Shown here piece after piece: positions 1 through 7,974 of a DNA stretch of 45,512 bases. Every line of letters begins with the position of its first letter. The first letter of the stretch is position 1. The notes beneath the pieces were generated by a model. It saw only the letters and a list, made by a program, of their open reading frames with translations, was not told the DNA's origin and ran no database searches. The position numbers and the translations under genes were made by a program. This DNA is from Betaproteobacteria bacterium (GTDB lineage Bacteria; Pseudomonadota; Gammaproteobacteria; Burkholderiales; CAIKXV01), in assembly GCA_947457885.1 (NCBI GenBank), contig CANGXU010000010.1, forward strand, positions 1-45,512, given 5' to 3'.

Positions 1-336
1 CGATCCGCGGGCGCTGGCCGGCACCTGCAGCGGCGGCCAAGCCGCAGCCGGCGGCGTGGCGCGGCGCACGACATCGGGGAGATCCGGATCGTCCGCGAGC
101 GCGGCCTGCGTATAGGCATCGATCGCCGAACGCCGGAGCGGCTCGACCTCGGGCCGGGGCGGGAACGGCGCGGGCAGCATCGCCGGCTCGGCGCCGGATT
201 CGATCATCGCCACCAGTTCGACGCCGCCCGAGGGCAGCCGCCGGTTGGACAGGATCAGCGCATCGGCACCCAGCGCATCGCGTACTTCGCGCAGGGCATC
301 GCGGGTCGACTGGGCCTGAAAACGCCGGACGATCAT
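1..336 (-). CDS. flhF: Flagellar biosynthesis GTPase FlhF, N-terminal part (cut by window edge)
   Basis: Only the first 112 codons lie in the window. The protein opens MIVRRFQAQSTRDALREVR and continues into GADALILSNR, the conserved N-terminal segment of FlhF, the SRP-family GTPase that sets the number and polar position of flagella. The GTPase domain lies beyond the edge. An Ala/Pro-rich linker follows residue 50, as usual for the family's basic N-region. The ATG at 334-336 overlaps the flhA stop codon (ATGA overlap), so the two are translationally coupled in the order flhB-flhA-flhF. Confidence 0.87.
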   Translation of the reverse strand, partial: MIVRRFQAQSTRDALREVRDALGADALILSNRRLPSGGVELVAMIESGAEPAMLPAPFPPRPEVEPLRRSAIDAYTQAALADDPDLPDVVRRATPPAAAWPPLQVPASARGS

Positions 337-2459
337 CCCCGTCCTCCCAGCACGGCAACCACGCGGATGGTCTTGCTGTCAGGGATTTCCGAGTGGGAGA
401 TCACCTTCAGCTGGGGAACGGCACGCTTCAGGAACCGCATCAGCAGGGCGCGCAGCGCCGGCGCGACCAGCAGCACGGCCGGTTGTCCCGACTGTTCCTG
501 GGTCTGAGCGAGCACCGCCGCCTGGCGCAGCAGGTTCTCGGCGAGCGAAGGCTCCAGGCCGGCGCCGTCGGCCTGCCGGTCCGCCTTGTCGCCGGCGCGT
601 CCCTGAGTCATCTGGGTCAGCATCTGCTCAAGTGTGGGGTCGAGCGCGATTACCGGCAACTCCCCCGCGCCCGGGAACACCGACTGCATGATCGCGCGTC
701 CCAGCGCGATGCGTACATGGCTGGTGAGTTCCTCGGCATCCTGCGTCTTCGCGCCGTGCTCGGCCAGCGACTCGATGATCGTGCGCATGTCGCGGATATG
801 GACACCGTCGGACAGCAGGTTCTGCAGCACGCGCTGCACGACCGTGAGGTTGAGCACCCTCGGCACCAGGTCTTCCACCAGCTTGGGCGAATCCTTCGCG
901 ATGTGGTCGAGCAGCGCCTGCGTCTCTTCCCGGCCGAGCAGTTCGTGCGCATTCGACTGGATCATGTTCGACAGGTGGGTCGCCACCACGGTCCCGGCGT
1001 CGACCACCGTGTAGCCGAGGCTCTGCGCCTGGTCGCGCTGGCCGGCATCGATCCAGGTGGCAGGCAGCCCGAATGCAGGATCCTTCGTCGCCGTGCCCTG
1101 CAGGTTGCCCAGTACCCGCCCGGGATTGATCGCCAGGAACATGCCCGGGAACACCTCACCGGTGCCGGCATCCACGCCCTTGAGAAGGATACGGTAGGCG
1201 TTGGGTCGCAGCTCGAGGTTGTCCCGGATGTGCACCGCGGGCACCAGGAAGCCGAGATCCTGCGCGACCTTCTTGCGGATGCCGCGGATACGCTTGAGCA
1301 GTTCACCGTCCTGGGTGCGGTCGACCAGCGGAATCAGCCGATAGCCGACCTCCAGGCCCAGCATGTCCACCGGCACCACGTCGTTCCAGCCGACCTCGGC
1401 CGGCTCCGACCTCGGCGGCGGCGGTGGGGGCGGCAGCACCGCGGCCTGTTGCTGCTTCTGAGCGGTGTACCAGCCGATCCAGCCGAGGCCGCCGGCGATC
1501 GCGAGGAAGGCCAGGTTCGGCATGCCCGGGATCAGGCCGACCAGGCCGATCATGCCGGCGGTGATGTACATCACCTGCGGCCGGTTGAACATCTGGCCGA
1601 TGAACTGGTCGGACAGGTCCTGCTCGCTGCCGGCGCGGCTGACCACGATGCCGGCGGCGGTGGAGATCACCAGGGCCGGGATCTGCGCGACCAGGCCGTC
1701 GCCGATGGTCAGCAGCACGTAGGTCTCGGTCGCATCGCCGAAACCCATGCCGTGCTGGAGCATGCCGATCAGCAGCCCGCCGACGATGTTGATGACGACG
1801 ACCAGGATGCCGGCGATCGCATCGCCGCGGACGAACTTAGACGCACCGTCCATCGATCCGTAGAAGTCGGCCTCAGCGGCGATCGCCTGGCGCCGCGCGC
1901 GCGCCTCATCCTCGCGGATCAGCCCGGCATTCAGATCGGCGTCGATCGCCATCTGCTTGCCCGGCATCGCGTCGAGCGTGAAGCGCGCTGCCACCTCGGC
2001 GATGCGGCCCGCGCCCTTGGTGATCACAACGAAATTGATCACTACCAGGATGATGAACACGATCAGGCCCACGGCGTAGTTGCCGCCGATCAGGAAGTGG
2101 CCGAAGGCCTCGATCACCTGGCCGGCGGCATCCGGGCCGGTGTGGCCTTCGAGCAGGATGACCCGGGTCGAGGCGACGTTCAACGACAGCCGCAGCAACG
2201 TCGTGACCAGCAGGATGGTCGGGAACACCGAGAACTCGAGCGGCTTGAGCGTGTACAGCGCCACCAGCAGCACGATCACCGACAGCGCGATGTTGAACGT
2301 GAACAGCAGGTCGAGCAGCAACGTGGGCAGCGGCAGAACCATCATCGCGAGCACGAGGATGATCAGCAAGGGTGCCGCGGCACGCGTCCACTGCGAGCTC
2401 GCGGGCTGGCCGCCCGGCAGGGCCACGGCCCCGCCCGGGCCTGGCGGCAGGGCGCTCAT
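333..2459 (-). CDS. flhA: Flagellar type III export gate protein FlhA
   Basis: This 708-residue protein has the usual length for FlhA, the export-gate component that uses proton motive force to move flagellar subunits. Roughly residues 30-330 contain about eight hydrophobic segments and the conserved FHIPEP region (stretches such as PGKQMAIDADLNAG and SMDGASKFVRGDAIAG). The C-terminal half is the soluble chaperone-docking domain. A run of seven prolines sits in the linker between the two halves. The ATG at 2457-2459 follows flhB by 22 bp, and the stop overlaps the flhF start by 4 bp. The family assignment is certain from sequence; the mechanism is known from other bacteria. Confidence 0.97.
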   Translation of the reverse strand: MSALPPGPGGAVALPGGQPASSQWTRAAAPLLIILVLAMMVLPLPTLLLDLLFTFNIALSVIVLLVALYTLKPLEFSVFPTILLVTTLLRLSLNVASTRVILLEGHTGPDAAGQVIEAFGHFLIGGNYAVGLIVFIILVVINFVVITKGAGRIAEVAARFTLDAMPGKQMAIDADLNAGLIREDEARARRQAIAAEADFYGSMDGASKFVRGDAIAGILVVVINIVGGLLIGMLQHGMGFGDATETYVLLTIGDGLVAQIPALVISTAAGIVVSRAGSEQDLSDQFIGQMFNRPQVMYITAGMIGLVGLIPGMPNLAFLAIAGGLGWIGWYTAQKQQQAAVLPPPPPPPRSEPAEVGWNDVVPVDMLGLEVGYRLIPLVDRTQDGELLKRIRGIRKKVAQDLGFLVPAVHIRDNLELRPNAYRILLKGVDAGTGEVFPGMFLAINPGRVLGNLQGTATKDPAFGLPATWIDAGQRDQAQSLGYTVVDAGTVVATHLSNMIQSNAHELLGREETQALLDHIAKDSPKLVEDLVPRVLNLTVVQRVLQNLLSDGVHIRDMRTIIESLAEHGAKTQDAEELTSHVRIALGRAIMQSVFPGAGELPVIALDPTLEQMLTQMTQGRAGDKADRQADGAGLEPSLAENLLRQAAVLAQTQEQSGQPAVLLVAPALRALLMRFLKRAVPQLKVISHSEIPDSKTIRVVAVLGGRG

Positions 2460-2481
2460 CGGTCAGCTCCCGGGGCAGGCA

Positions 2482-3678
2482 TCAGGCACCCCCACGCACC
2501 GGGGCCGGCTGCAGCGCCGGCACGGCCTCTGCTTCCGTGTCAGGTCCCGGATCGAGGTCGGCAGGCACGTCCAGCAGCGTCGGCGCACCCGGCAGGACCG
2601 AGCCATAGCCACGCGCGAGACGAAGCTGGTAGACCCAGGCCAGCACCTCGGCGACCGCTGCATAGAGCGCTGCCGGGACGCCATCGCCGACTTCGGCGTG
2701 CCGATGGAGCGCACGCGCGAGCGGCGGCGCGCTCAGTACCGGCACGTTGTGCTCGCGCGCGAGGTCGATGATGCGGCTGGCGACCTCGCGCGTGCCCTTG
2801 GCCACCACCTGCGGCGCGCGCATGCGACCCTCGAGGTACTGCAGGGCCACCGCGTAGTGCGTCGGGTTGGTGACTACCACATCGGCCTTGGGCACCGCCG
2901 ACATCATCCGGCGGCGTGCCATCTCGCGCTGCATCGCCCGGATCCGACCCTTGACCTCGGGGTTTCCCTCGGTCTCCTTGCCCTCCTGGCGCACTTCTTC
3001 CTTGGTCATGCGCAGCTGCTGGATGTGGTTCCAGATCTGGAACGGCACGTCGATCGCGACGATCAGCAGCATCGCGAGCATCACCGCGACGAACGCATCG
3101 GTCATCATCGAGCCGACGTGCGCGAGCGCGGTCTCGATCGGCTCCAGCGCGAGCATCGCCATCGCGTCCTTCTGCTTCCAGAGCATCGCCACCACGACCG
3201 CGCCCAGCAGGACCATCTTCAGGATGGCCTTGATCAGTTCGACCGCGCCGTGCCAGGAAAACGTGCGGCCAAGATACGCCGCCGGCGACAGGCGGCTCAG
3301 CTTCGGCTGCAGCGCGTCCGTGCTGAAGAGCCAGCCGGACAGCAGCATCGGCGCGAGCAGCGCGACGAGCATCGAGGCGGCGAGCAGAGGCGCCATCACC
3401 CAGAGCGCATCGACCATCGCTTCGTACAGCCGGGATAGCGCGACGCCGACATCGAATGCGCTGGCACGGTCGAGTTGCAGGCCGCTGGCGAACAATGTGC
3501 GCATGCCGTCGATGAGCGTTGCGCCGGCGAAAAGAAGCAGTCCGCCGGACACCAGCAGCGACGAGAAGCTGTTGAGCTCGGTCGAACGGGCAACCTGTCC
3601 TTGCTCGCGCGCCTGTTCTAGGCGGCGGGAGCTGGCTGGTTCTGTCTTTTCGAGATCGCTCTGCTGCGATTCCGCCAT
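2482..3678 (-). CDS. flhB: Flagellar export switch protein FlhB
   Basis: FlhB controls the switch from rod/hook to filament export. The 398-residue protein starts MAESQQSDLEKTEPASSRRL, has four hydrophobic segments between about residues 38 and 212, and carries the autocleavage motif NPTH at residues 271-274 within VVVTNPTHYAVAL. After the cleavage domain it has an acidic/proline-rich tail of roughly 40 residues that is longer than in many homologues and is probably dispensable. It heads the flhB-flhA-flhF set on the minus strand. No convincing FliA-type promoter was found upstream, and the Shine-Dalgarno is weak. Confidence 0.96.
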   Translation of the reverse strand: MAESQQSDLEKTEPASSRRLEQAREQGQVARSTELNSFSSLLVSGGLLLFAGATLIDGMRTLFASGLQLDRASAFDVGVALSRLYEAMVDALWVMAPLLAASMLVALLAPMLLSGWLFSTDALQPKLSRLSPAAYLGRTFSWHGAVELIKAILKMVLLGAVVVAMLWKQKDAMAMLALEPIETALAHVGSMMTDAFVAVMLAMLLIVAIDVPFQIWNHIQQLRMTKEEVRQEGKETEGNPEVKGRIRAMQREMARRRMMSAVPKADVVVTNPTHYAVALQYLEGRMRAPQVVAKGTREVASRIIDLAREHNVPVLSAPPLARALHRHAEVGDGVPAALYAAVAEVLAWVYQLRLARGYGSVLPGAPTLLDVPADLDPGPDTEAEAVPALQPAPVRGGA

Positions 3679-3846
3679 GGCTGGTCAAGTCGTTTCGCGA
3701 TAGTAGCATGCAACGAGTCCGCGAAAACCCCCGCGCCCGACGCGCGGCACGCGTTCGTGCTAACTTCTTCAGGGGTTGCAGTGCCCGCTGCAGCGCCTTC
3801 CTCGCCCCATCCCCCCAGACAGGCCGGCAAGCCCGGTGCAAACGCC

Positions 3847-4821
3847 ATGCCAGACCAGCGCGACCCGGTCCGCTCAGAACTGTTCCCGCCGATCGAGCCC
3901 TTCTCCAGCGGCATGCTCGCGCTCGACGGCCGGCACCGGATGTACTGGGAGCAGTCGGGCAATCCGTCCGGCGTGCCGGTCGTGTTCCTGCATGGCGGCC
4001 CGGGGGCGGGCAGTTCGCCAGAGCACCGGCGGTTCTTCAATCCGGCGTTCTACCGGATCATCGTCCTCGACCAGCGTGGTGCGGGCCGGTCGCTGCCGCA
4101 CGGCGACCTGGTCGACAACACGACCCCTCTGCTCATCGCCGACCTGGAACAGCTGCGCACGCACCTGCACATCGACCGCTGGCTGGTGTTCGGAGGGTCA
4201 TGGGGAAGCACCCTGGCGCTGGCCTATGCCGAGGCGCACCCGGAGCGCTGCCACGGACTGATCCTGCGCGGCATCTTCCTGTGCCGCGATCCGGAGATCG
4301 AGTGGTTCCTGTACGGCCTCAAGGCGATCTTCCCGGAAGCATGGCGCGCGTTCACCGCGCAGTTGAGCGCCGCCGAGCGGGAGGACATCCTCGTCTCCTA
4401 CCACCGCCGTCTGATAGACCCGTCGCCCGCAGTGCACATGCCGGCCGCGCGCGCGTGGAGCGTGTACGAAGGCAGCTGCTCGACGCTGATGCCCAGCCCG
4501 GAGACGGTTTCGTACTTCTCCGGTGACAGCGTTGCACTCGGCCTCGCCCGGATCGAAGCGCACTATTTCATCAACCGCATCTTCCTCCCGGACAACGCAT
4601 TGCTCGACAACATCGGCCGCATCCGGCACCTGCCGGGCGTGATCGTGCAGGGGCGGTATGATGCAGTCTGCCCGATCGTCAGCGCGGACGACCTGCATCA
4701 GGCATGGCCGGAGGCCCAGTACATCGTCGTTCCCGATGCCGGACACTCGGCGTGGGAGGCGGGCATCCGGGCGGAACTGGTGCGCGCGACCGAACGCTTC
4801 CGGCTGCGGCTGGCCGGCTGA
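3847..4821 (+). CDS. pip: Proline iminopeptidase (alpha/beta hydrolase, family S33)
   Basis: The enzyme removes N-terminal proline from peptides in the cytoplasm. From the ATG at 3847 the protein has 324 residues, the normal length. The oxyanion-hole segment HGGPGAGSS lies at residues 49-57. The nucleophile elbow GGSWGS (116-121) places Ser118, with Asp272 in GRYDAVCP and His300 in DAGHSAWE completing the triad. A GTG 30 codons upstream is in frame, but it would add a Pro/Ala-rich tail not expected in the family, so the ATG is preferred. The gene is divergent from flhB and not obviously linked to its neighbours. Confidence 0.92.
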   Translation: MPDQRDPVRSELFPPIEPFSSGMLALDGRHRMYWEQSGNPSGVPVVFLHGGPGAGSSPEHRRFFNPAFYRIIVLDQRGAGRSLPHGDLVDNTTPLLIADLEQLRTHLHIDRWLVFGGSWGSTLALAYAEAHPERCHGLILRGIFLCRDPEIEWFLYGLKAIFPEAWRAFTAQLSAAEREDILVSYHRRLIDPSPAVHMPAARAWSVYEGSCSTLMPSPETVSYFSGDSVALGLARIEAHYFINRIFLPDNALLDNIGRIRHLPGVIVQGRYDAVCPIVSADDLHQAWPEAQYIVVPDAGHSAWEAGIRAELVRATERFRLRLAG

Positions 4822-4990
4822 CTGCGGATCCGGCAGTCGCACCGGGTACGGCGCCGCTGGCGCATCCGGACGCAGGCCGCTCCCGCGGACAGGACGGGCC
4901 TGATGCAGCCTGACGCAGCCCTCCCCAGAGTCCAACCGCCAGAACGCACACCGTGCACCGACGCACCGAACAGATGGAGTCAAGTCAAGC

Positions 4991-5911
4991 ATGAAGCTCT
5001 ACACCTACAAGCCAGCCGCTGGCGCGGCGTCAACGGTCGGCGTCCTCGACGCCGATGGCATGCACCTGGTCGACCTCGCGGCAACCGCCGCTGCCGGGGG
5101 TGTGGCTCTGCCGTTCGAGCCTACGAGCATGCAGTCGCTCATCGATGCGGGCGCGCCAGGCCTCGCCGCAGTGTCGGCGCTGGCTTCGCATGCGAAGGCG
5201 GTACGCATCGCGCTGTCGGGCGTGGCGCTGTGCGCGCCGCTGCCGCGCCTGCTCCGCAACGTCTACTGCGTGGGCTGGAACTACCTCGACCACTTCAACG
5301 AGGGTGCGGCCCATCGGAAGACCGCGGTCGAACTGCCCGACCACCCGGCGCTGTTCACCAAGGCATCGAACGCCCTGAACGGGCCCTTCGACCCGATCCC
5401 GTACAACGCCGAGGTGAGCGAGAAGATCGACTGGGAATGCGAGATGGGCATGATCATCGGCCGCCGCGGACGCAACATCCCGGAAGCCGACGCGATGTCC
5501 TACGTGTTCGGCTATACCGTCCTGAACGATGTCACCGCGCGAGACATGCAGCGCTACCACGGCGGGCAGTGGTTCAAGGGCAAGAGCCTGGACGGCAGCT
5601 GCCCGATCGGGCCGTGCATCGTGACGGCCGATTCGATCCAGCCCGAGTCGCTCGACATCTTCACGCGCGTCAACGGCGTCGTGAAGCAGGAATCCAACAC
5701 CCGCCACTTGTTTTTCAAGCTGCCGCGGCTGATCGCCGAGCTTTCGCGGGGGCTCACGCTCGAACCCGGCGACCTGATCGCCACCGGTACGCCGCAGGGC
5801 GTGGGTTACGCCCGCACGCCACCCGAGTTCCTGAAGCCGGGTGACGTTCTCGAGACCGAAGTACAGGGCATCGGCGTGATCCGCAATCCGATCGTCGCAG
5901 TGAACGACTGA
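4991..5911 (+). CDS. Fumarylacetoacetate hydrolase family protein
   Basis: This 306-residue protein is of the FAH / 2-hydroxyhepta-2,4-diene-1,7-dioate isomerase fold, which hydrolyses, decarboxylates or isomerises acylpyruvate-like compounds with a divalent metal. The three carboxylate ligands are visible: Glu149 and Glu151 in DWECEMG, and Asp180 in VLNDVTARD. The C-terminal segment LEPGDLIATGTPQGVGYA is typical. A YisK-like N-terminal domain occupies about the first 85 residues. The substrate cannot be read from sequence and no aromatic-degradation genes are adjacent. The product could equally be an oxaloacetate or acylpyruvate hydrolase. Confidence 0.9.
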   Translation: MKLYTYKPAAGAASTVGVLDADGMHLVDLAATAAAGGVALPFEPTSMQSLIDAGAPGLAAVSALASHAKAVRIALSGVALCAPLPRLLRNVYCVGWNYLDHFNEGAAHRKTAVELPDHPALFTKASNALNGPFDPIPYNAEVSEKIDWECEMGMIIGRRGRNIPEADAMSYVFGYTVLNDVTARDMQRYHGGQWFKGKSLDGSCPIGPCIVTADSIQPESLDIFTRVNGVVKQESNTRHLFFKLPRLIAELSRGLTLEPGDLIATGTPQGVGYARTPPEFLKPGDVLETEVQGIGVIRNPIVAVND

Positions 5912-5916
5912 ACCCC

Positions 5917-5936
5917 GGCAGCCGACCCCGGCTGCC
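5917..5936 (+). terminator. Stem-loop just after the FAH-family gene
   Basis: A perfect 8-bp stem (GGCAGCCG / CGGCTGCC) with a 4-nt loop begins 6 bp after the stop codon. No T-tract follows, so it could slow or end transcription only weakly, or protect the 3' end. Confidence 0.4.
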
Positions 5937-5975
5937 CCCCGGCATCAGTCGAGTTTTCGTCAGGAGTAATCGGAC

Positions 5976-6524
5976 ATGCGTACCGAAGTTCATGTGCACG
6001 GCACCGTGGTGCTGGTCGAAGGTGTTTCCATCGGCCAGGTGGAGGGTGCCCTCCGCCCCTGGCTCGACTACCTCGACTGCGCGTCGATCAAGGAAGCCCG
6101 CAGCCTGGAGCAGGACGAGCCCGGCATCGTGTTCGATCGCAAGCGGTTCCTGCTGGAGATCTGCTGGACCGGGGACGTCGGCCGCAACTTCCAGGGCGTG
6201 CTCGGTGATGCACTCGCGGGCCTGGGCCCGCTGGCCGAGGAAGCCTCTACGGTCGAGATCACCTACTTCCACGACAAGGGAGACGAGGTGCAACTGATGT
6301 TCGTGGGTCCGACGCCCCAGGCGATCCACGACATGCAGCGGCGCCTGATGGTCGAGGAAGTGTCCAACCTGCTCGGCCGGCAGTTCGGTGCCGAGGACGT
6401 ATCCCAGGTCGGGGCACTGATCAACAAGCTGTTCGCGGAAGACTGGACACGCAAGCAGGCGGCCGGCGAAAGCGGGCTCGCCAGCGCGACGCAACCGCAT
6501 ACGCGACCCAAGCAGTTGCACTGA
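5976..6524 (+). CDS. Conserved protein of unknown function (possibly DUF6806 type)
   Basis: The 182-residue product begins MRTEVHVHGTVVLVEGVSIG, with no signal peptide or membrane segment. It is acidic in the middle (residues 40-110) and ends in a basic tail with TRPKQLH. The layout, an HVHG start, a DEPGI segment, LEICWTGDVGR and FVGPTPQAIH, resembles a family of small proteins that I recall only from Burkholderiales genomes (DUF6806 from memory, not checked). A plausible ribosome site, CAGGAG, lies at 5959-5965, upstream of the ATG. It converges on the next gene with an 18-bp gap. No function can be assigned. Confidence 0.78.
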   Translation: MRTEVHVHGTVVLVEGVSIGQVEGALRPWLDYLDCASIKEARSLEQDEPGIVFDRKRFLLEICWTGDVGRNFQGVLGDALAGLGPLAEEASTVEITYFHDKGDEVQLMFVGPTPQAIHDMQRRLMVEEVSNLLGRQFGAEDVSQVGALINKLFAEDWTRKQAAGESGLASATQPHTRPKQLH

Positions 6525-6542
6525 CGGCAGGCGCGGGTGCGC

Positions 6543-6857
6543 TCAGACCGCAGCGTTCACCCGGAACGGCGGCGGATCATCCATGCGGCGGCGCTCGCCC
6601 CGGCGATCGCGGCCGCTACGTGTGTCCAGCAAGACCGGTATCTGGAGCCGGCGCCTGTCAGGGCCTGCTCGGCGTGAGCCCTGCCGGCGCTCCGCCGGTG
6701 GCAGCCCGCCCTGGAGCGGCTGCGCGGCAGGCTGCGCCCGGGACATGCCCGGGGTCGCCGACTGGCCGGGGCCGGAAGCACCGGCCCCGGCCACACCCGC
6801 GATGTCGCGGCGGGCGACTACGGCGACTTTCTGGGAGGGTATCGTCGGGAACTGCAT
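6543..6857 (-). CDS. Small arginine-rich protein of unknown function
   Basis: About 104 residues from ATG 6857; an in-frame GTG at 6884 would add nine. The N-terminus reads MQFPTIPSQKVAVVARRDIAG, then a low-complexity Ala/Gly/Pro stretch. The C-terminal third is strongly basic: GPDRRRLQIPVLLDTRSG followed by RDRRGERRR. The core IPVLLDTRSG between two DRR motifs looks selected rather than random, and I recall similar short proteins in betaproteobacteria without a function. It sits 60 bp downstream of the phaM-like gene on the same strand and may be co-transcribed. The reading frame could be fortuitous. Confidence 0.5.
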   Translation of the reverse strand: MQFPTIPSQKVAVVARRDIAGVAGAGASGPGQSATPGMSRAQPAAQPLQGGLPPAERRQGSRRAGPDRRRLQIPVLLDTRSGRDRRGERRRMDDPPPFRVNAAV

Positions 6858-6917
6858 CGTGGCGTGCCGGGCTGGAGTGAACACGAAACCGGGCGCTGCG
6901 TCGCACCCGCGTGGAGG

Positions 6918-7238
6918 CTACCGCGGTTTCGCACCTGCCGCAGCAGAACTGGCTATCGACTCCAGTGCAGACTTCTGCATCTCGAGCGTCTTCACCGTCA
7001 TCTGGATGAAGCCGACGTTCATCTTCAGCCAGTTCTCGACCGCCTGCAGTTCATTGATCCGGCGCTCGATCTCCTTCGGGTCGGCGGTCGGAGTGAACAT
7101 CGGCGGCATGCCCGGAAAGCCTGGCATCGGAGTCGTTGCGGACATCGCGGCCATGCCAGGCAGGCCATAAGCCTCGGGCGACCACATCTTGCGGACCCAT
7201 TCGAAGAACTCGCTGGTCTGGTCGGTGGAATCAGCCAT
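6918..7238 (-). CDS. phaM: PhaM-like polyhydroxyalkanoate granule / nucleoid-linking protein
   Basis: PhaM activates PHA synthase and ties PHA granules to the nucleoid in Cupriavidus. The 106-residue product shows the family's core helix: DPKEIERRINELQAVENWLK followed by MNVGFIQMTVKTLEMQKSAL, preceded by a Met/Pro/Gly-rich linker (residues 25-52). In characterised PhaM a Lys/Ala/Pro-rich DNA-binding tail follows the helix. Here the protein stops at SSAAAGAKPR, so that tail is absent or reduced to a stub. No phaC is nearby. The family call is good; the loss of DNA binding is inference. Confidence 0.8.
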   Translation of the reverse strand: MADSTDQTSEFFEWVRKMWSPEAYGLPGMAAMSATTPMPGFPGMPPMFTPTADPKEIERRINELQAVENWLKMNVGFIQMTVKTLEMQKSALESIASSAAAGAKPR

Positions 7239-7324
7239 TCAGGCCTCCTGCGACGGTGGGAATGCGGATACGGGCGAGAGTCGGATTGGGTACTCTACCC
7301 GCAACGAGGAATGCACCGGAACCC

Positions 7325-7930
7325 ATGGATGACATTGTCGCGCAGGCGATGGCCCGATGGCCGGATATTCCGGCGGTCTACGGCTGGCTGCGCCTCGACC
7401 GCCGCGGACGATGGCTGGTGAAGGGCGAGCCGATCGGCCATCGACCGACGGTGGATTTCATCGGCCGCAACTACCACTGCGACGCGCAGGGACGGCACTT
7501 CTTCCAGAACGGCCCGCAGCGGGTCTTCGTCGACATCGACCATTTTCCCCACGTGCTATGGCTCGACGGCAGGGCCGGAAGCCAGGCGGCCCTGGTCACC
7601 CACGCGGGCGCGCCGGTCGTGCGGCCGTACCGGGCCTGGGTCGATCCTGCCGAGGGCGTGGTCGTCGAGTTTGCATGGACGGGCTCGGCCATGCCCGCGC
7701 TCGGAAGCGTGCTCGACCGTGACCTGCCGGCGCTGGTCGACTGCTTCACATGCGCGGATGGTCGTGCACTCGACGCGGGTGGCTGGGAGCACCTGCTGGA
7801 AGGACGCGCCCCGGGCACACGTCTGGCGGTCGGCGATACCCTCCTGCCGGTATCAAGCCTGCCGCCGCGCGACTCGTTTTCATTCGTCCGCGCACCGCGC
7901 CCGGCACCGGGCGAGGATGCCTGCACCTGA
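7325..7930 (+). CDS. Conserved betaproteobacterial protein of unknown function (DUF2946-type by recollection)
   Basis: A 201-residue soluble protein starting MDDIVAQAMARWPDIPAVYGWLRLDRRG. The segments GRNYHCDAQGRHFFQNGPQRV and ALVDCFTCADGRALD are well-ordered and look conserved. Similar proteins with an RNY...GCWYFQNGPQRVYV-like core are common in Burkholderiales and Neisseriales, annotated from memory as DUF2946; I am unsure of the family number. The ATG at 7325 was chosen because this MDDIV start matches the remembered family; upstream in-frame sequence is antisense to the PhaM region. No catalytic motif is recognised. Confidence 0.75.
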   Translation: MDDIVAQAMARWPDIPAVYGWLRLDRRGRWLVKGEPIGHRPTVDFIGRNYHCDAQGRHFFQNGPQRVFVDIDHFPHVLWLDGRAGSQAALVTHAGAPVVRPYRAWVDPAEGVVVEFAWTGSAMPALGSVLDRDLPALVDCFTCADGRALDAGGWEHLLEGRAPGTRLAVGDTLLPVSSLPPRDSFSFVRAPRPAPGEDACT

Positions 7931-7974
7931 TACCGCCCCCGATTACCACTCACAAGGCGAGAAGGATTGTCCGC

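Noticed and set aside
393..2771. Long open frame (792 codons) on the plus strand across flhA
   Set aside because: It is antisense to flhA, Arg/His/Asp-rich and without any recognisable motif; typical of the complementary frame of a GC-rich gene.
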